Below, one piece after another: positions 48,676 through 58,171 of a stretch of DNA of 64,000 nucleotides. The notes under the pieces were generated by a model. That model was not told where the DNA came from. It saw only the letters and a list, made by a program, of their open reading frames with translations, and searched no databases. Position 1 is the stretch's first letter. Each line of letters begins with the position of its first letter. The DNA lies in the NCBI RefSeq assembly GCF_900091625.1, contig NZ_FMIC01000002.1, forward strand, positions 4,960,001 through 5,024,000, given 5' to 3'. Both the position numbers and the translations under genes were made by a program. This DNA comes from Micromonospora peucetia. Lineage in GTDB: Bacteria; Actinomycetota; Actinomycetes; Mycobacteriales; Micromonosporaceae.

Positions 48676-51542
48676 CCGCCCCCACCAGCAGCGCGCCGAG
48701 ACCGACCACCGCGAACGCCACGTCTACGGACGGACCGTTCGGCGCGCTGCGCGAGCAGCTCACCGCCGCCGCCAGTGCCTTCGCCAGCAGCTCGGGCGCT
48801 GTCGCGGAGATCCTCGCCGGCATCGTCGACGACGTCGACCGCGCCCTCGGCGAGGAGCTGGAGATCTTCCCGGTCTGCCACCACTCGCCGGCGTCCGCGC
48901 TGGCCATGGTCCGCAGGCTGCGCGCCAAGCAGCCGAAGGTGATCTACCTGGAGCTCTGCGAGGATCTTCAGCCGCTCCTGGGTGAGCTGCGCAACTGCCG
49001 CCTGCCGGTGGCCGTGCAGGCGTTCGCCTCGCAGCTGGACGGCTTCCCGGCCGACTGGGGGCCGCTCAGCGTGGTCGCGCCGATCACCGAGGCCAGCGCC
49101 GAATACCAGGCCATCGCGTACGCGCTGGAGACGCCGGGCGTCGAGCTGGTGCTGGTGGACCGCTCGACCGACCACGTCTTCCAGTGGTCGCCACGCCGCC
49201 CTGACGACGCCGACGAGGCCCCGGCCGGCGAGGACGTCGAGGCTGCCGCGCCGGCGGGGGAGGAGGCGGCCCTGCACGGCGACGCGGTCGGGGTGGAGAT
49301 CGGCGACCTGCGGCCCCGCTTCGCGGAGCTGGAGGCCTACCTGCTGCACCACGGCAAGGTCCGGCACTGGTCGGAGTGGTGGGACCAGTACGTCGAGCAG
49401 CCGCTGGCCGACGCCGACCACGACACCTACCGGCAGGTGATGGTGCTGATCGGCAGCCTGTTCCGGCGGCTGCGCCCGGCCGGGTCGGACCGGCAGGACC
49501 GCGACGAGGACCGCGAGCGCTACATGTGGACCCGGATCCGCGAGCACCTCGCCAGCTCGGGTGCCGACCCGTCGGAGTGCCTGCACGTCTGCGGGGCCTT
49601 CCACGCGGCCAGCCGCGTCGAGCAGTTCGGGCTGGCCGCCGACGCCCCGTTCGAGATCAGCCCGCGCACCGGCACCCGGTGGCACTACGGGCTCATCCCG
49701 TCCAGCCACTCCGCCATCGAGGCGCAGTTCGGTCTCGCCGCCGGCTCGGTGTCGATCGCCGCCGCGACCTGGACCAAGGCGGTCGCCCGCACCGGACTGA
49801 CCCCGTTCCGGCTGGAGGGGCAGCGCGGCGGGCGCACCCGCACCGGTGGCCGCCGCCGCGCCACCCCGGCTCCCGCACCGGCTGCCCCGGTCGCCGACCG
49901 GCTCTCCGGATACCTGGCGCAGCCGCCGGCGACCCAGGGCCTGGACGAGGCGGAGCTGCGGGGCTGGTGCGTGGACATCGTCCGCCTCGCCCGGCGTAAC
50001 GGATACCTGGCCAGCACCGCCGACGCGATCGCCGTCTTCGAGACCGCGATCCTCCTCGCCAGCCTGCGCAACCGGGCCCGCCCCACGCCGTACGACTTCG
50101 CCGACGCGGCGGTCACCTGCATCGAGAAGGACGTCGTCCCGGGCCGCCGGGACGTCCGCCGGCTCTGCGAGATCCTGTTCGGCGGCGACCGGGTCGGCCA
50201 GGTGGGCTACGAAGCGCTTCCGCCGCTCGCCCGCGACGTCCACGACCGGCTCGGCCCGCTCGGGCTGGACCTGGAGAAACGCACGATCCAGCGGGCCCTG
50301 GTGGACCTGCACGCCAACCCGGAGCTGGTGCCCTGCTCGGATCTGCTGTGGCGGCTGCGGCATCTGCTGCCCCGCGACGCGGTCCGGCCCATCATGGGCG
50401 AGCGCCGGTTGGGGCACCGCTCGATCCAGGAGAGCTGGGACCTCGCCCTCGGCCGCAGCCAGCGGGCGCTGATCGAGCTGGGTTACGAGGGGGTCACCGT
50501 CGAGCAGGTGCTGGAGCAGCGCCTGCGCCGGGCCGTCCGGGGCCCGGACGCGACCGCTTCGGTCGCGTTGGAGGCCGTCGAGGACGCCATCCGGCTGCTC
50601 GACAGCCCGCGCCTGGTCGACGAGCTCGGCGCCCGGGCGGTGGAGCTGCTCGCCGCCGAACGCACCGTCGACGAGGCCCCCGAGGTGCTGCGCCGGATCC
50701 GGCGGCTGCTCGCCCACCACCGCGCGACCGGGCCGCTGCCGGCCTGGTGCGAGGCGTTCGTGACCACCGGGTACGCGCACTACTGCACCCTGCTGCCCAC
50801 CGCCTTCCTCGACGAGGACAGCGGCGTCCGTCAGGTCGGCGCCATGCTGGGCTTCCTGTTCGGCATGGAGAGCCTGGCGCTCTCCCTGGGCTGCGACCGG
50901 TCCCAGCTCGAACTCGCCGTCGCGCAGTCCCACCCGGAGACGCCGGCCAAGATGGCGCTGCTCTGGGCGGCCCGGCACCAACTGGGCCTGCTGCCCCTGG
51001 CCGAGTTGCGCGAGCGGTGTGCCACGTTGCTCGCCAACCCGCTGGTGGTGCCCGCCTTCCCGCAATATCTGAGCGGCTTCGTGCAGGCCCTTGAGCCGGT
51101 GCCGGGGCTCGCCCCGTTCGTCGTGGAGGTGATGTCGTCCGCGTTCGCCCGGCTACCCGACCCGGTCCTGCTGCCCTGGCTGCCCACACTGATCACCACC
51201 CTGCGCGCGCACGGCCCGGAACTGGTGCCGCTGCTGGTGCGGGAGGCGGGGCGTACGTTCCCCGGGTCGCTGCCCGCGCTGGACGCCTGGGTGCCGCCGT
51301 GGTCGGCGCCGGCGTCACCGCAGGCGGCGGTCCCCGTGGTCACGTCCGGGCCGGTGGCCGGCCTGCTGTCCGGCCATCCGGAGGCCGTGGACGCCGTCGC
51401 CGCGCTGCTGGGCTGCGGCGGCGGGTGGCGCGAGGAGGCCGCCACCGCGAGCGCCACCCCGCCGGAACTGACCACCCTGCTGTCCGCGCATCCGGAGACC
51501 GCCGATGCGGTGGCCGCGTTGCTGGCGGGCGAGCCGAGCTGA
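48672..51542 (+). CDS. DUF5682 family protein
   Basis: 956 residues from GTG 48672. The N-terminal 350 residues hold the DUF5682 landmarks EIFPVCHHSPASALAMVRRL, KVIYLELCEDLQPLL and CLHVCGAFHAASRV, which look like an EreA/ChaN-type hydrolase fold with H and E residues. An Arg/Thr/Ala-rich linker (near 385-410) is followed by a large helical region. The last 62 residues contain two copies of a short helix, GLLSGHPEAVDAVAALLG and TLLSAHPETADAVAALLA. It is the final and largest product of the SWIM-vWA-MoxR operon and the best candidate for its effector or client. Enzymatic activity has not been established to my knowledge. Confidence 0.88.
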   Translation: MTAPTSSAPRPTTANATSTDGPFGALREQLTAAASAFASSSGAVAEILAGIVDDVDRALGEELEIFPVCHHSPASALAMVRRLRAKQPKVIYLELCEDLQPLLGELRNCRLPVAVQAFASQLDGFPADWGPLSVVAPITEASAEYQAIAYALETPGVELVLVDRSTDHVFQWSPRRPDDADEAPAGEDVEAAAPAGEEAALHGDAVGVEIGDLRPRFAELEAYLLHHGKVRHWSEWWDQYVEQPLADADHDTYRQVMVLIGSLFRRLRPAGSDRQDRDEDRERYMWTRIREHLASSGADPSECLHVCGAFHAASRVEQFGLAADAPFEISPRTGTRWHYGLIPSSHSAIEAQFGLAAGSVSIAAATWTKAVARTGLTPFRLEGQRGGRTRTGGRRRATPAPAPAAPVADRLSGYLAQPPATQGLDEAELRGWCVDIVRLARRNGYLASTADAIAVFETAILLASLRNRARPTPYDFADAAVTCIEKDVVPGRRDVRRLCEILFGGDRVGQVGYEALPPLARDVHDRLGPLGLDLEKRTIQRALVDLHANPELVPCSDLLWRLRHLLPRDAVRPIMGERRLGHRSIQESWDLALGRSQRALIELGYEGVTVEQVLEQRLRRAVRGPDATASVALEAVEDAIRLLDSPRLVDELGARAVELLAAERTVDEAPEVLRRIRRLLAHHRATGPLPAWCEAFVTTGYAHYCTLLPTAFLDEDSGVRQVGAMLGFLFGMESLALSLGCDRSQLELAVAQSHPETPAKMALLWAARHQLGLLPLAELRERCATLLANPLVVPAFPQYLSGFVQALEPVPGLAPFVVEVMSSAFARLPDPVLLPWLPTLITTLRAHGPELVPLLVREAGRTFPGSLPALDAWVPPWSAPASPQAAVPVVTSGPVAGLLSGHPEAVDAVAALLGCGGGWREEAATASATPPELTTLLSAHPETADAVAALLAGEPS

Positions 51543-51694
51543 CGGCGGGTCGGCGACGGGCCGGCGGGACGTCCGACCTGCACGGCGGGCGGTAGCTTGT
51601 CGGCCCGCCGGCGCGGACCACCATCGGCGAACTGGTCCGGCGGCTCTGACCGCCGCCGGCAACGGCGACCGCCGGACGGGGAGATCGGGCGTGG

Positions 51695-51952
51695 CTAGGC
51701 GTCGTCTCCGACCGGGGGCTGTCTCGCGACCGGCGGTTCCAGCGACCGTTGCTGGTCGATCTGAGCGGCGGGGGCAGAACGCGACCGACGAAGCGCGACG
51801 AGCTCCGGATCGTCGTGTACATACACCCAGTAGTCGGAGCCGGTGGAGAGCCCGAGAGCCCGCATCTTCCGGGCGACGGCCCGCTCGTAGTCGACGGAGT
51901 ACGTCGGGTCGGACGGCCGGTCGTCGGCCGGGGCGGCGCTGTCGTCTGGCAT
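51695..51952 (-). CDS. small hydrophilic protein, unknown
   Basis: 85 residues from ATG 51952. It is acidic at the start, then has a compact middle (YERAVARKMRALGLSTGSDY, followed by WVYVHDDPELVALRRSRS), and a disordered tail. Codon bias is normal for the window. It is divergent from the DGPF/sigma pair, with about 190 bp between starts. No family is recognised. Confidence 0.55.
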   Translation of the reverse strand: MPDDSAAPADDRPSDPTYSVDYERAVARKMRALGLSTGSDYWVYVHDDPELVALRRSRSAPAAQIDQQRSLEPPVARQPPVGDDA

Positions 51953-52144
51953 GGGACCGATTCTCGCCGCACTGTGTGAGATCACCACACTCACGGTCGT
52001 CAGCACGTCCACAAACGATGATGCGGCCCCACCGTCGACGGCCCGGTCGCCGAATTTCCCGCAGGTTGTCGATCCAGGCTCGCCTCGTTCGTATGGAGGA
52101 TGAGAGGCCGGCGGTGGTGCCGGCCGTCGACGCGAGGAGAAGTC

Positions 52145-52495
52145 ATGAAGCAGTACCTGGTCAGCATCTACCAGCCTGGCGGCGAGGGGATGCCGGACCC
52201 GGAGTTCCTGGCCGGGGTGATGCGTGAGCTCGGCGCCATCCGGGAGGAACTGGAGGCGTCCGGGTGCTGGGTGTTCGGCCAGGGGCTGCACGCGCCGGAC
52301 ACGGCGACCGTGCTGCGGCCGAAGGACGGGGACGTGCTGGTCACCGACGGACCGTTCGTCGAGGGCAAGGAACACCTCGGCGGCGTCACCATCCTGCGGG
52401 CGCCCGACCTCGACGCCGCGTTGGCGTGGGGCCGCCGCTACGCGCTGGCCACCACCTTGCCGATCGAGGTGCGCCCCTTCCAGGGTGAGAGTTGA
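52145..52495 (+). CDS. YCII/DGPF-domain protein
   Basis: 116 residues from ATG 52145, chosen because GAGGAGAAG precedes it and [13 protein letters not shown] is the usual family start. Contains the namesake DGPF motif in [15 protein letters not shown] and a ferredoxin-like YCII fold with [20 protein letters not shown] at the end. DGPF proteins are the characteristic partners of ECF42-type sigma factors, and such a gene overlaps its stop. The biochemical role is unknown; a small-molecule-binding or regulatory role is likely. Confidence 0.9.
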   Translation: MKQYLVSIYQPGGEGMPDPEFLAGVMRELGAIREELEASGCWVFGQGLHAPDTATVLRPKDGDVLVTDGPFVEGKEHLGGVTILRAPDLDAALAWGRRYALATTLPIEVRPFQGES

Positions 52496-53709
52496 CCGTG
52501 CCGGACGTGGAGGCGGTGTTCCGCGCGGAGTACGGCCGCGCGGTCGCCGTCCTGGTCCGCCTCCTCGGCGACATCGACCTCGCCGAGGAGGCGGTACAGG
52601 AGGCGTTCGCGGTGGCGGTGGCGCGGTGGCCGGAGACCGGGCCGCCACCCAGCCCGGCCGGCTGGATCATCACCACCGCCCGGAACCGGGCCGTCGACCG
52701 GCTGCGCCGGGAGACATCCCGGGCGGACCGGCACGCCCAGGCGGCCCTGCTGCACGTCCGCGACATACCGGCCGAGGAGGGACCCGTGCGCGACGACCGG
52801 CTCCGGCTGATCTTCACCTGCTGCCATCCGGCGCTCGGCCCGGCCGCCCGGGTCGCGCTGACCCTGCGGCTGCTCGGCGGGCTGGGCACCGCCGAGATCG
52901 CCCGGGTGTTCCTGGTGCCCGAGACGACCATGGCCCAGCGGATCGTCCGGGCCAAAGCCAAGATCCGCGATGCCGGGATCCCTTACCGGGTGCCCCGCGA
53001 CGCCGACCTGCCGGACCGGCTCTCCGCCGTGCTGGCCGTGCTCTATCTGATCTTCACCGAGGGGCACACCGCCAGCTCGGGCGACCGGCTCGTCCGCGAC
53101 GAGCTGTGTGCCGAGGCGATCCGGCTGGGCCGGCTGCTGGTGGAGCTGATGCCGGACGAACCGGAGGCGCTGGGGCTGCTGGCGTTGATGCTGCTCACCG
53201 AGGCGCGCCGCCCCGCCCGCACCACGGTCGGCGGCACGCTGGTGCCGCTGCCCGAGCAGGACCGCCGCCGGTGGGACGCCGGGCTCGTCGCCGAGGGGCA
53301 GGCCCTGGTCCGCCGCTGCCTGCGCCGCGACCGGCCCGGTCCGTACCAGATCCAGGCCGCGATCGCCGCCGTGCACAGCGACGCGCCCGACGCCGCCAGC
53401 ACCGACTGGACCCAGATCCTCACGCTGTACGACCAGCTCACCGCGTACGCCCCGGGGCCGGTGGTGGCGCTGAACCGGGCTGTCGCGCTCGCCGAGGTGG
53501 CCGGGCCGGCGGCGGCGCTGGCCGTCGTCGAGCGGCTCGACCTGGCCGGCTACCACGTGTTCCACGCCGTCCGGGCGGACCTGCTGCGGCGGCTGGGCCG
53601 GGCGGGGGAGGCGGCGCAGGCGTACCGGACGGCCGCCGAGCGGACGGACAACGCGGCCGAACGCGCCTTCCTGTCCACGCGGGCGGCCTTGGCGCTGACG
53701 GGCGGATAA
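52492..53709 (+). CDS. ECF42-type sigma factor with C-terminal TPR-like extension
   Basis: 405 residues from TTG 52492 overlapping the DGPF stop; GTG 52498 is also possible. Sigma region 2 ([20 protein letters not shown], then [20 protein letters not shown]), region 4 ([20 protein letters not shown] with the [22 protein letters not shown]), then about 220 residues of helical DUF6596/TPR-like extension ([20 protein letters not shown]). ECF42 proteins lack a classical anti-sigma factor and are thought to be controlled through the extension. It presumably transcribes the DGPF-sigma operon. Confidence 0.92.
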   Translation: MTVPDVEAVFRAEYGRAVAVLVRLLGDIDLAEEAVQEAFAVAVARWPETGPPPSPAGWIITTARNRAVDRLRRETSRADRHAQAALLHVRDIPAEEGPVRDDRLRLIFTCCHPALGPAARVALTLRLLGGLGTAEIARVFLVPETTMAQRIVRAKAKIRDAGIPYRVPRDADLPDRLSAVLAVLYLIFTEGHTASSGDRLVRDELCAEAIRLGRLLVELMPDEPEALGLLALMLLTEARRPARTTVGGTLVPLPEQDRRRWDAGLVAEGQALVRRCLRRDRPGPYQIQAAIAAVHSDAPDAASTDWTQILTLYDQLTAYAPGPVVALNRAVALAEVAGPAAALAVVERLDLAGYHVFHAVRADLLRRLGRAGEAAQAYRTAAERTDNAAERAFLSTRAALALTGG

Positions 53710-53917
53710 CGCCCGGGTGGGCCGCGCCTGCACCGGCGACCCGCGATGGCCCTGGGGCGCACCGGGGTCGCCACCGGCACAGACCCCGCCGGTCCGCCCC
53801 GCCGGCCGGAAACGGCGCCCCTGCCCTGCGCGTTTGCCCGCTCGGTGGGCCGGGAACCCGGATCATCCGGCAGCGCGGCGCCCGGCGCGCCGCCCGAGGA
53901 ACGGACGCCGAGCGCCC

Positions 53918-55051
53918 ATGACGTACCGTCCGGCAGTTGCCACCGCTCCCGACCTGACCACCCTGACGCTCGGGATGGAGGAGGAATACCTCCTGCTCGA
54001 CCCGCATACGGGGGAGAGCCTGCCGGTCGCCGACCGAGTGCTCACCGCCCTGTCCGGCAGCGCGCGGGACCAGAGCCGGCAGGAGTTCCGGCACAGCATG
54101 GTGGAGATGGTCACGCCGGTCACCGCCGACCTGGCCGACCTGCGGGCGCACCTGGTGGCGCTGCGCCGCTCCGCAGGCAACGCTGCCGAGGCTGCCGGGG
54201 CCCGACTCGTCGCGGTCGGTGCCACCCCCGTGCACGAGCCGCACCGGACGGTGCCGGACAAACCCCGCTACCACGCGATGTCCCGGCGGTTCGGGCCGGT
54301 GGCGCACGATCCGGCCGTCTGCGCCTGCCACGTACACGTCGGGATGCCCGACCGCGAACTGGCCGTGCAGGTCTGCAACCACCTGCGCCCCTGGCTGCCG
54401 GTGGTGCAGGCGATCACCGCCAACTCGCCGCTGTACGACGGCCGCGACACCGGCCACGCCAGTTGGCGTTCCATGCAGTTGGAACGCTGGCCCAGCATCG
54501 GCCCGACGCCACACTTCGAGTCGGCCGCCGACTACGACGCGACGGTGGACGACCTGATCAACACCGGGATCATGCTCGACGCGGCGATGGTCTACTGGTA
54601 CGCGCGCCCGTCAGCCGCGTACCCCACGGTCGAGATCCGGGTGGGCGACGTCTGCCCGGCCGTGGACGACGCGGTGCTGGTCGCCGGGCTGGCCCGGGCG
54701 CTCGTCGCGACGCTGGCCGACGACGTCCGCGCCGGGGTCCCCGCCCGACGGATCCGGGACTGCCTGGTCTCGGCCGCACACTGGCGGGCCGCCCACGACG
54801 GGCTGGAGGGCGATCTGATCGACCTGCGCTCCGGTTGCGCCCGCCCGGCCTGGGACCTGGTCGACGACCTCGTCGACACGGTCGCGCCGGCGCTGGCCCG
54901 GCACGGCGACCTCGACTACGTACGCCACCAGCTTGCCCGGCTGCGCCGCGACGGCAACGGCGCCACCCGGCAGCGCCGCGTGATGGCGCGTACCGACAAC
55001 GACGTGCGAGCGGTCCTGGACCACCTGGCCGTCGAGACCCGCGCCGGTTGA
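53918..55051 (+). CDS. YbdK-type carboxylate-amine ligase (glutamate-cysteine ligase family 2)
   Basis: 377 residues from ATG 53918. GCS2 family: LTLGMEEEYLLLDPHTGESL (the E-x-E metal/ATP motif), FRHSMVEMVTPVTADLADLR, CACHVHVGMPDRELAVQVCN (H-V-H-V), and YPTVEIRVGDVCPAVDDAVL. These are weak glutamate-cysteine ligases or form other amide bonds. There is no EgtB/EgtC context. The nearest biosynthetic gene is the convergent asnO-like amidotransferase about 590 bp away, which acts on glutamine dipeptides; a link is possible but speculative. Confidence 0.9.
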   Translation: MTYRPAVATAPDLTTLTLGMEEEYLLLDPHTGESLPVADRVLTALSGSARDQSRQEFRHSMVEMVTPVTADLADLRAHLVALRRSAGNAAEAAGARLVAVGATPVHEPHRTVPDKPRYHAMSRRFGPVAHDPAVCACHVHVGMPDRELAVQVCNHLRPWLPVVQAITANSPLYDGRDTGHASWRSMQLERWPSIGPTPHFESAADYDATVDDLINTGIMLDAAMVYWYARPSAAYPTVEIRVGDVCPAVDDAVLVAGLARALVATLADDVRAGVPARRIRDCLVSAAHWRAAHDGLEGDLIDLRSGCARPAWDLVDDLVDTVAPALARHGDLDYVRHQLARLRRDGNGATRQRRVMARTDNDVRAVLDHLAVETRAG

Positions 55052-55640
55052 GTCGTCCCGCCCCGGTTGCCGAGCCACCACCCGAACTGGTGGGGCGGCC
55101 AACGGATGCCGTGGCCGCCACAGCCTGACGGCCACCTCACCGCCTACCGCCTCGCCGCCTGATTCTGTCGCCTGTCCTGCGGCCTGCCGCCGCACTCCCG
55201 TTGGGCACCCGCCGCCACCGGCCGCACTCCGTCGGGCAACTGCCGCTGCCGTCGTCCGCCGCTGGGGACGGCGGCAGTGGGGTTCAGTGGAACAGCATGG
55301 GTGTCACCGGGCGGTGGAGACACCCATGCTGTTCCACTCGTGGGCTCGGCTGTCGTCCGCCGTGGACTCGGCGGCGTCTGTAGCCGCGGCCTGGCGACGG
55401 CCCGACGCTGCCAGCATCGGGAGCCCCCGGTGTCGGGTTTCCGGTGTCGGGGCTGCCGGTGCCGGCCAGCCTGATGGCAGCCGGATCCCAAACGGTCGGG
55501 AGCGGTGCGGGACGTCCGGATTGCGGCGGTAGGCAGCGGCGCGGGGCGGTCAGGTCGGCGTGCGCCGCCCGGGGCTGTCTGCCGGGCGTCGGCCGGGTCG
55601 GTCGGCGTCCGGCGGGGCGGCGTGCGTGGGCCGGGGGCGG
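55052..55640. other. 589-bp gene-free region with a long palindrome
   Basis: It lies between the convergent YbdK and AsnO-type genes. No frame has convincing codon bias or homology. The region is rich in short GCCGCC/CGGCGG and GGTGTCGG repeats and contains one outstanding element, the 20-bp inverted repeat at 55286-55338. Its length is large for convergent neighbours here, suggesting an inserted or decayed element. Confidence 0.5.
55286..55338. repeat. perfect 20-bp inverted repeat (hairpin element)
   Basis: AGTGGAACAGCATGGGTGTC (55286-55305) and its exact reverse complement (55319-55338) flank a 13-nt loop. The arm is less GC-rich than its surroundings, unlike the terminators in this window, and lies about 300 bp from the asnO-type stop and 235 bp from the YbdK stop. 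It may be a dispersed palindromic (REP/MITE-like) element or a terminator. Confidence 0.7.
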
Positions 55641-57425
55641 TCAGCGGATGTCGTGGGACTGGAGCCAGAGTTCCAGCAGACCGAGCTGCCACAGCTTGTT
55701 GCTGCCCGCGGCCGCCTGCGCCCGGTCCGGCTCGGCGAGCAGCTCGTCGACGTACTCGCGGCGGAACAGGCCGCGTTCGCGGGCGGCGGGGGCGGCGAGG
55801 GCCTCGGCGACGAGCTGCCGTACCGGCCCGTCGACGTTGCGCAGCGCCGGCACCGGGAAGTAGCCCTTCGGCCGGTCGACCACCTCGGCGGGCAGCACCT
55901 GGCGGGCGATCTCCTTGAGCACGCCCTTGCCGCCGTCGGCCACCTTGTGCTCGGGCGGGCAGGCCGCGGCCAGGGCGACCAGGTCCTGGTCCAGGAACGG
56001 GGTGCGCACCTCCAGCCCCCACGCCATGCTCATGCTGTCCACCCGCTTGACCGGGTCGTCGGGGAGCATCAGGTGGGTGTCCAGGCGCAGCACCGAGTCC
56101 AGCGCCGTCTGCGCGCCCGGCGCGGCCAGGTCCGCCGCGAGCAACTCGCGACTGACGTCGCGGTCGCAGGCGTACGCCGGGTCGACCACCCGGTTCAGTT
56201 CGGCGTGGTCCCGGTCGAAGAACGCGTCGGCGAAGGTGGTCGCCGCGTCGGCCCGGGGCACCCGGGCGAGTGGCTGGTGGTAGCCGTAGCCGGCGAAGAC
56301 CTCGTCGGCGCCCTGGCCGGACTGGGCCACCTTGACGTGCCGGGCCACCTGCTCGGAGAGCAGGTGGAAGGCGACCACGTCGTGGCTGCCCATCGGTTCG
56401 GTCATCGCGTGGACGGTGCGGCGTACCGCCGGGACCAGGTCGTCGTCGGCGAGCCGGATGCGGTGGTGGTCGGTGCCGAAGGCCCGCGCGACCAGGTCGG
56501 AGTAGTGGAACTCGTCGCCGGCCTCGCCGCCCCGGCTGTCGAAGCCGATGCTGAAGGTCTGGAGGTCCTGCTGTCCGGCCTCGGCCAGCAGCGCCACGAT
56601 CATGCTGGAGTCCAGGCCGCCGGAGAGCAGCACGCCGACGGGGACGTCGGCGACGAGCCGTCGTCGTACGGCCGTGCGCAGCGCCTCCCCGACGGTGGCC
56701 CGCCACTGGCCGGCGTTCATGCCGTCGTGGGCGGGGTCCCGGGCGTAGTCGGGCCGCCAGTAGACGTGCTCGCGGCTGCGCCCGTCGGCCTCGACGACGC
56801 GCAGGGTGGCCGGGGGGAGCTTGCGTACCCCGCGTAGGACGGTCCGGGGCGCCGGCACGATGGAGTGCCAGGAGAGGTAGTGGTGCAGCGCCACCGGGTC
56901 GATCGTGGTGTCCACGTCGCCGGCGCGCAGCAGCGCCGGCAGGGTGGAGGCGAACCGCAGGCAGCCGGGTGACTCCGCGAGGTAGAGCGGCTTGATGCCG
57001 AGCCGGTCGCGGGCCAGCACCAGCCGGCGCCGCCGCCGGTCCACCAGCGCGACGGCGAACATGCCGACCAGGCGGTCGACGAAATCCTCACCCCACTGTG
57101 CGTACGCCACCAGGATGACCTCGGTGTCACTGGTGGAGTGGAAGGTGTGCCCGGCGTCCCGCAGCTCCTCGCGCAGTTGGGGATAGTTGTAGACGCAGCC
57201 GTTGAAGACGACCGCCAGCCCCAGGTCCTCACGGACCATCGGCTGGGAGCCGGCCTCGGTGAGGTCGATGATGGTGAGCCGGCGGTGCCCGAGGGTCACC
57301 CAGCCGTCGGTGAAGAGGCCCTCGCCGTCGGGGCCGCGGGACCGCATCGCCTCGGTCATCCGGGTCACCGCGCCGGCGTCCGGCGTCGATCCGTCGAACC
57401 TCGCCTCGCCGCTGATGCCGCACAT
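55641..57425 (-). CDS. asnO: asparagine-synthase-type amidotransferase, AsnO/NAGGN type
   Basis: 594 residues from ATG 57425, required so that Cys2 becomes the N-terminal nucleophile (MCGISGEARFDGSTPDAG). Class II glutaminase domain (2 to about 190; LGHRRLTIIDLTEAGSQPMV, VFNGCVYNYPQLREEL), then the AsnB synthetase domain with the P-loop LLSGGLDSSMIVALLAEAG. FASTLPALLRAGDVDT and HHYLSWHSIVPAPRTVLRGV resemble N-acetylglutaminylglutamine amidotransferases, which make the osmolyte NAGGN. The usual partner, the N-acetylglutaminylglutamine synthetase gene, is not adjacent, so substrate assignment is tentative. Confidence 0.85.
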   Translation of the reverse strand: MCGISGEARFDGSTPDAGAVTRMTEAMRSRGPDGEGLFTDGWVTLGHRRLTIIDLTEAGSQPMVREDLGLAVVFNGCVYNYPQLREELRDAGHTFHSTSDTEVILVAYAQWGEDFVDRLVGMFAVALVDRRRRRLVLARDRLGIKPLYLAESPGCLRFASTLPALLRAGDVDTTIDPVALHHYLSWHSIVPAPRTVLRGVRKLPPATLRVVEADGRSREHVYWRPDYARDPAHDGMNAGQWRATVGEALRTAVRRRLVADVPVGVLLSGGLDSSMIVALLAEAGQQDLQTFSIGFDSRGGEAGDEFHYSDLVARAFGTDHHRIRLADDDLVPAVRRTVHAMTEPMGSHDVVAFHLLSEQVARHVKVAQSGQGADEVFAGYGYHQPLARVPRADAATTFADAFFDRDHAELNRVVDPAYACDRDVSRELLAADLAAPGAQTALDSVLRLDTHLMLPDDPVKRVDSMSMAWGLEVRTPFLDQDLVALAAACPPEHKVADGGKGVLKEIARQVLPAEVVDRPKGYFPVPALRNVDGPVRQLVAEALAAPAARERGLFRREYVDELLAEPDRAQAAAGSNKLWQLGLLELWLQSHDIR

Positions 57426-57708
57426 CGTCAGCGGCCACCGGACTTCCGGGACACCGGACCCACCGTCACCACTCCTGTCGGCGTCGCAGGTGCCGGGCCG
57501 CCCGCTCACGGGGGCCCGGTCCCGTCGGCAGGACGGGCCGCTGGGCTACCCGGCACGCGGGGCGGCAAACCCCGCGCGCCGCGCCGCTCGGGGCCGTGCC
57601 GCGCCGTTCGGGGGTGCCCGGGCCGCCGGGCGGTACCGGGTTGTCGCCGGTGCTTCGGCAGCGGTGATCCACGTCCCGAGCCGATCTCCGGGCGATCCGG
57701 CGGGCCGG

Positions 57709-58134
57709 TCAGTCGCGCAGCGTACGCAGGATGCGGGTGAGCTGGTCCCGGTCGGCGGGTGCGAGGCCACCGAAGAGGTCCTCGGCGGCGGCCCGGCGGG
57801 CGGCGTGGATGGCGGCGCCGGTGCGGATACCCTCCTCGGTCGGCGCGACCAGGGTGGCGCGCCGGTCCGCCGGGTCCGGCCGGCGCCGCACGAGCCCGCG
57901 CGCCTCGAGGTCGTCCACGACCTCGGTGGCCGAGCGCGGGGCGATGCGCAGGTGCTCGGCGAGCGCGCTGAGCCGCAGCGTGCCGTGCCGGATCAGCACG
58001 CCGAGCGCGCGGGACTGGCCGGGTGTGACGTCCCATGGCGCGAGCGCCTCCCGGGTGCGGTGGCGCAGCCGCCGGGTCACCGCCCGGAACGCCTCGGCGA
58101 GGCCGTCCCCGCCGTCGTCGGTGTCTCCGGTCAC
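57709..58134 (-). CDS. MarR family transcriptional regulator
   Basis: 141 residues from GTG 58134; an in-frame ATG at 58191 would extend it through the operator and promoter of the divergent gene and is less likely. Winged helix: LAPWDVTPGQSRALGVLIRH, LRLSALAEHLRIAPRSATEV (recognition helix), and wing RRRPDPADRRATLVAPTEEG. Divergent from an ABC exporter, with a dyad between them; it probably represses both. TATACTGC-type sequence just upstream and the absence of a ribosome site suggest a leaderless message. Confidence 0.9.
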   Translation of the reverse strand: MTGDTDDGGDGLAEAFRAVTRRLRHRTREALAPWDVTPGQSRALGVLIRHGTLRLSALAEHLRIAPRSATEVVDDLEARGLVRRRPDPADRRATLVAPTEEGIRTGAAIHAARRAAAEDLFGGLAPADRDQLTRILRTLRD

Positions 58135-58171
58135 GGGGAATACGGTAGCAGTATAAGCTGTTGCTCCCTCA

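Noticed and set aside
51979..51995. GTGTG-N7-CACAC in the divergent region of the DGPF/sigma pair as an operator
   Set aside because: Arms are only 5 bp and ECF42 promoters are not expected to use such a dyad; too weak to annotate.
55144..56706. Minus-strand frame continuing past the asnO-type stop into the palindrome region
   Set aside because: It is an off-frame of asnO (Arg/Gly/Pro-rich) and carries no recognisable domain.
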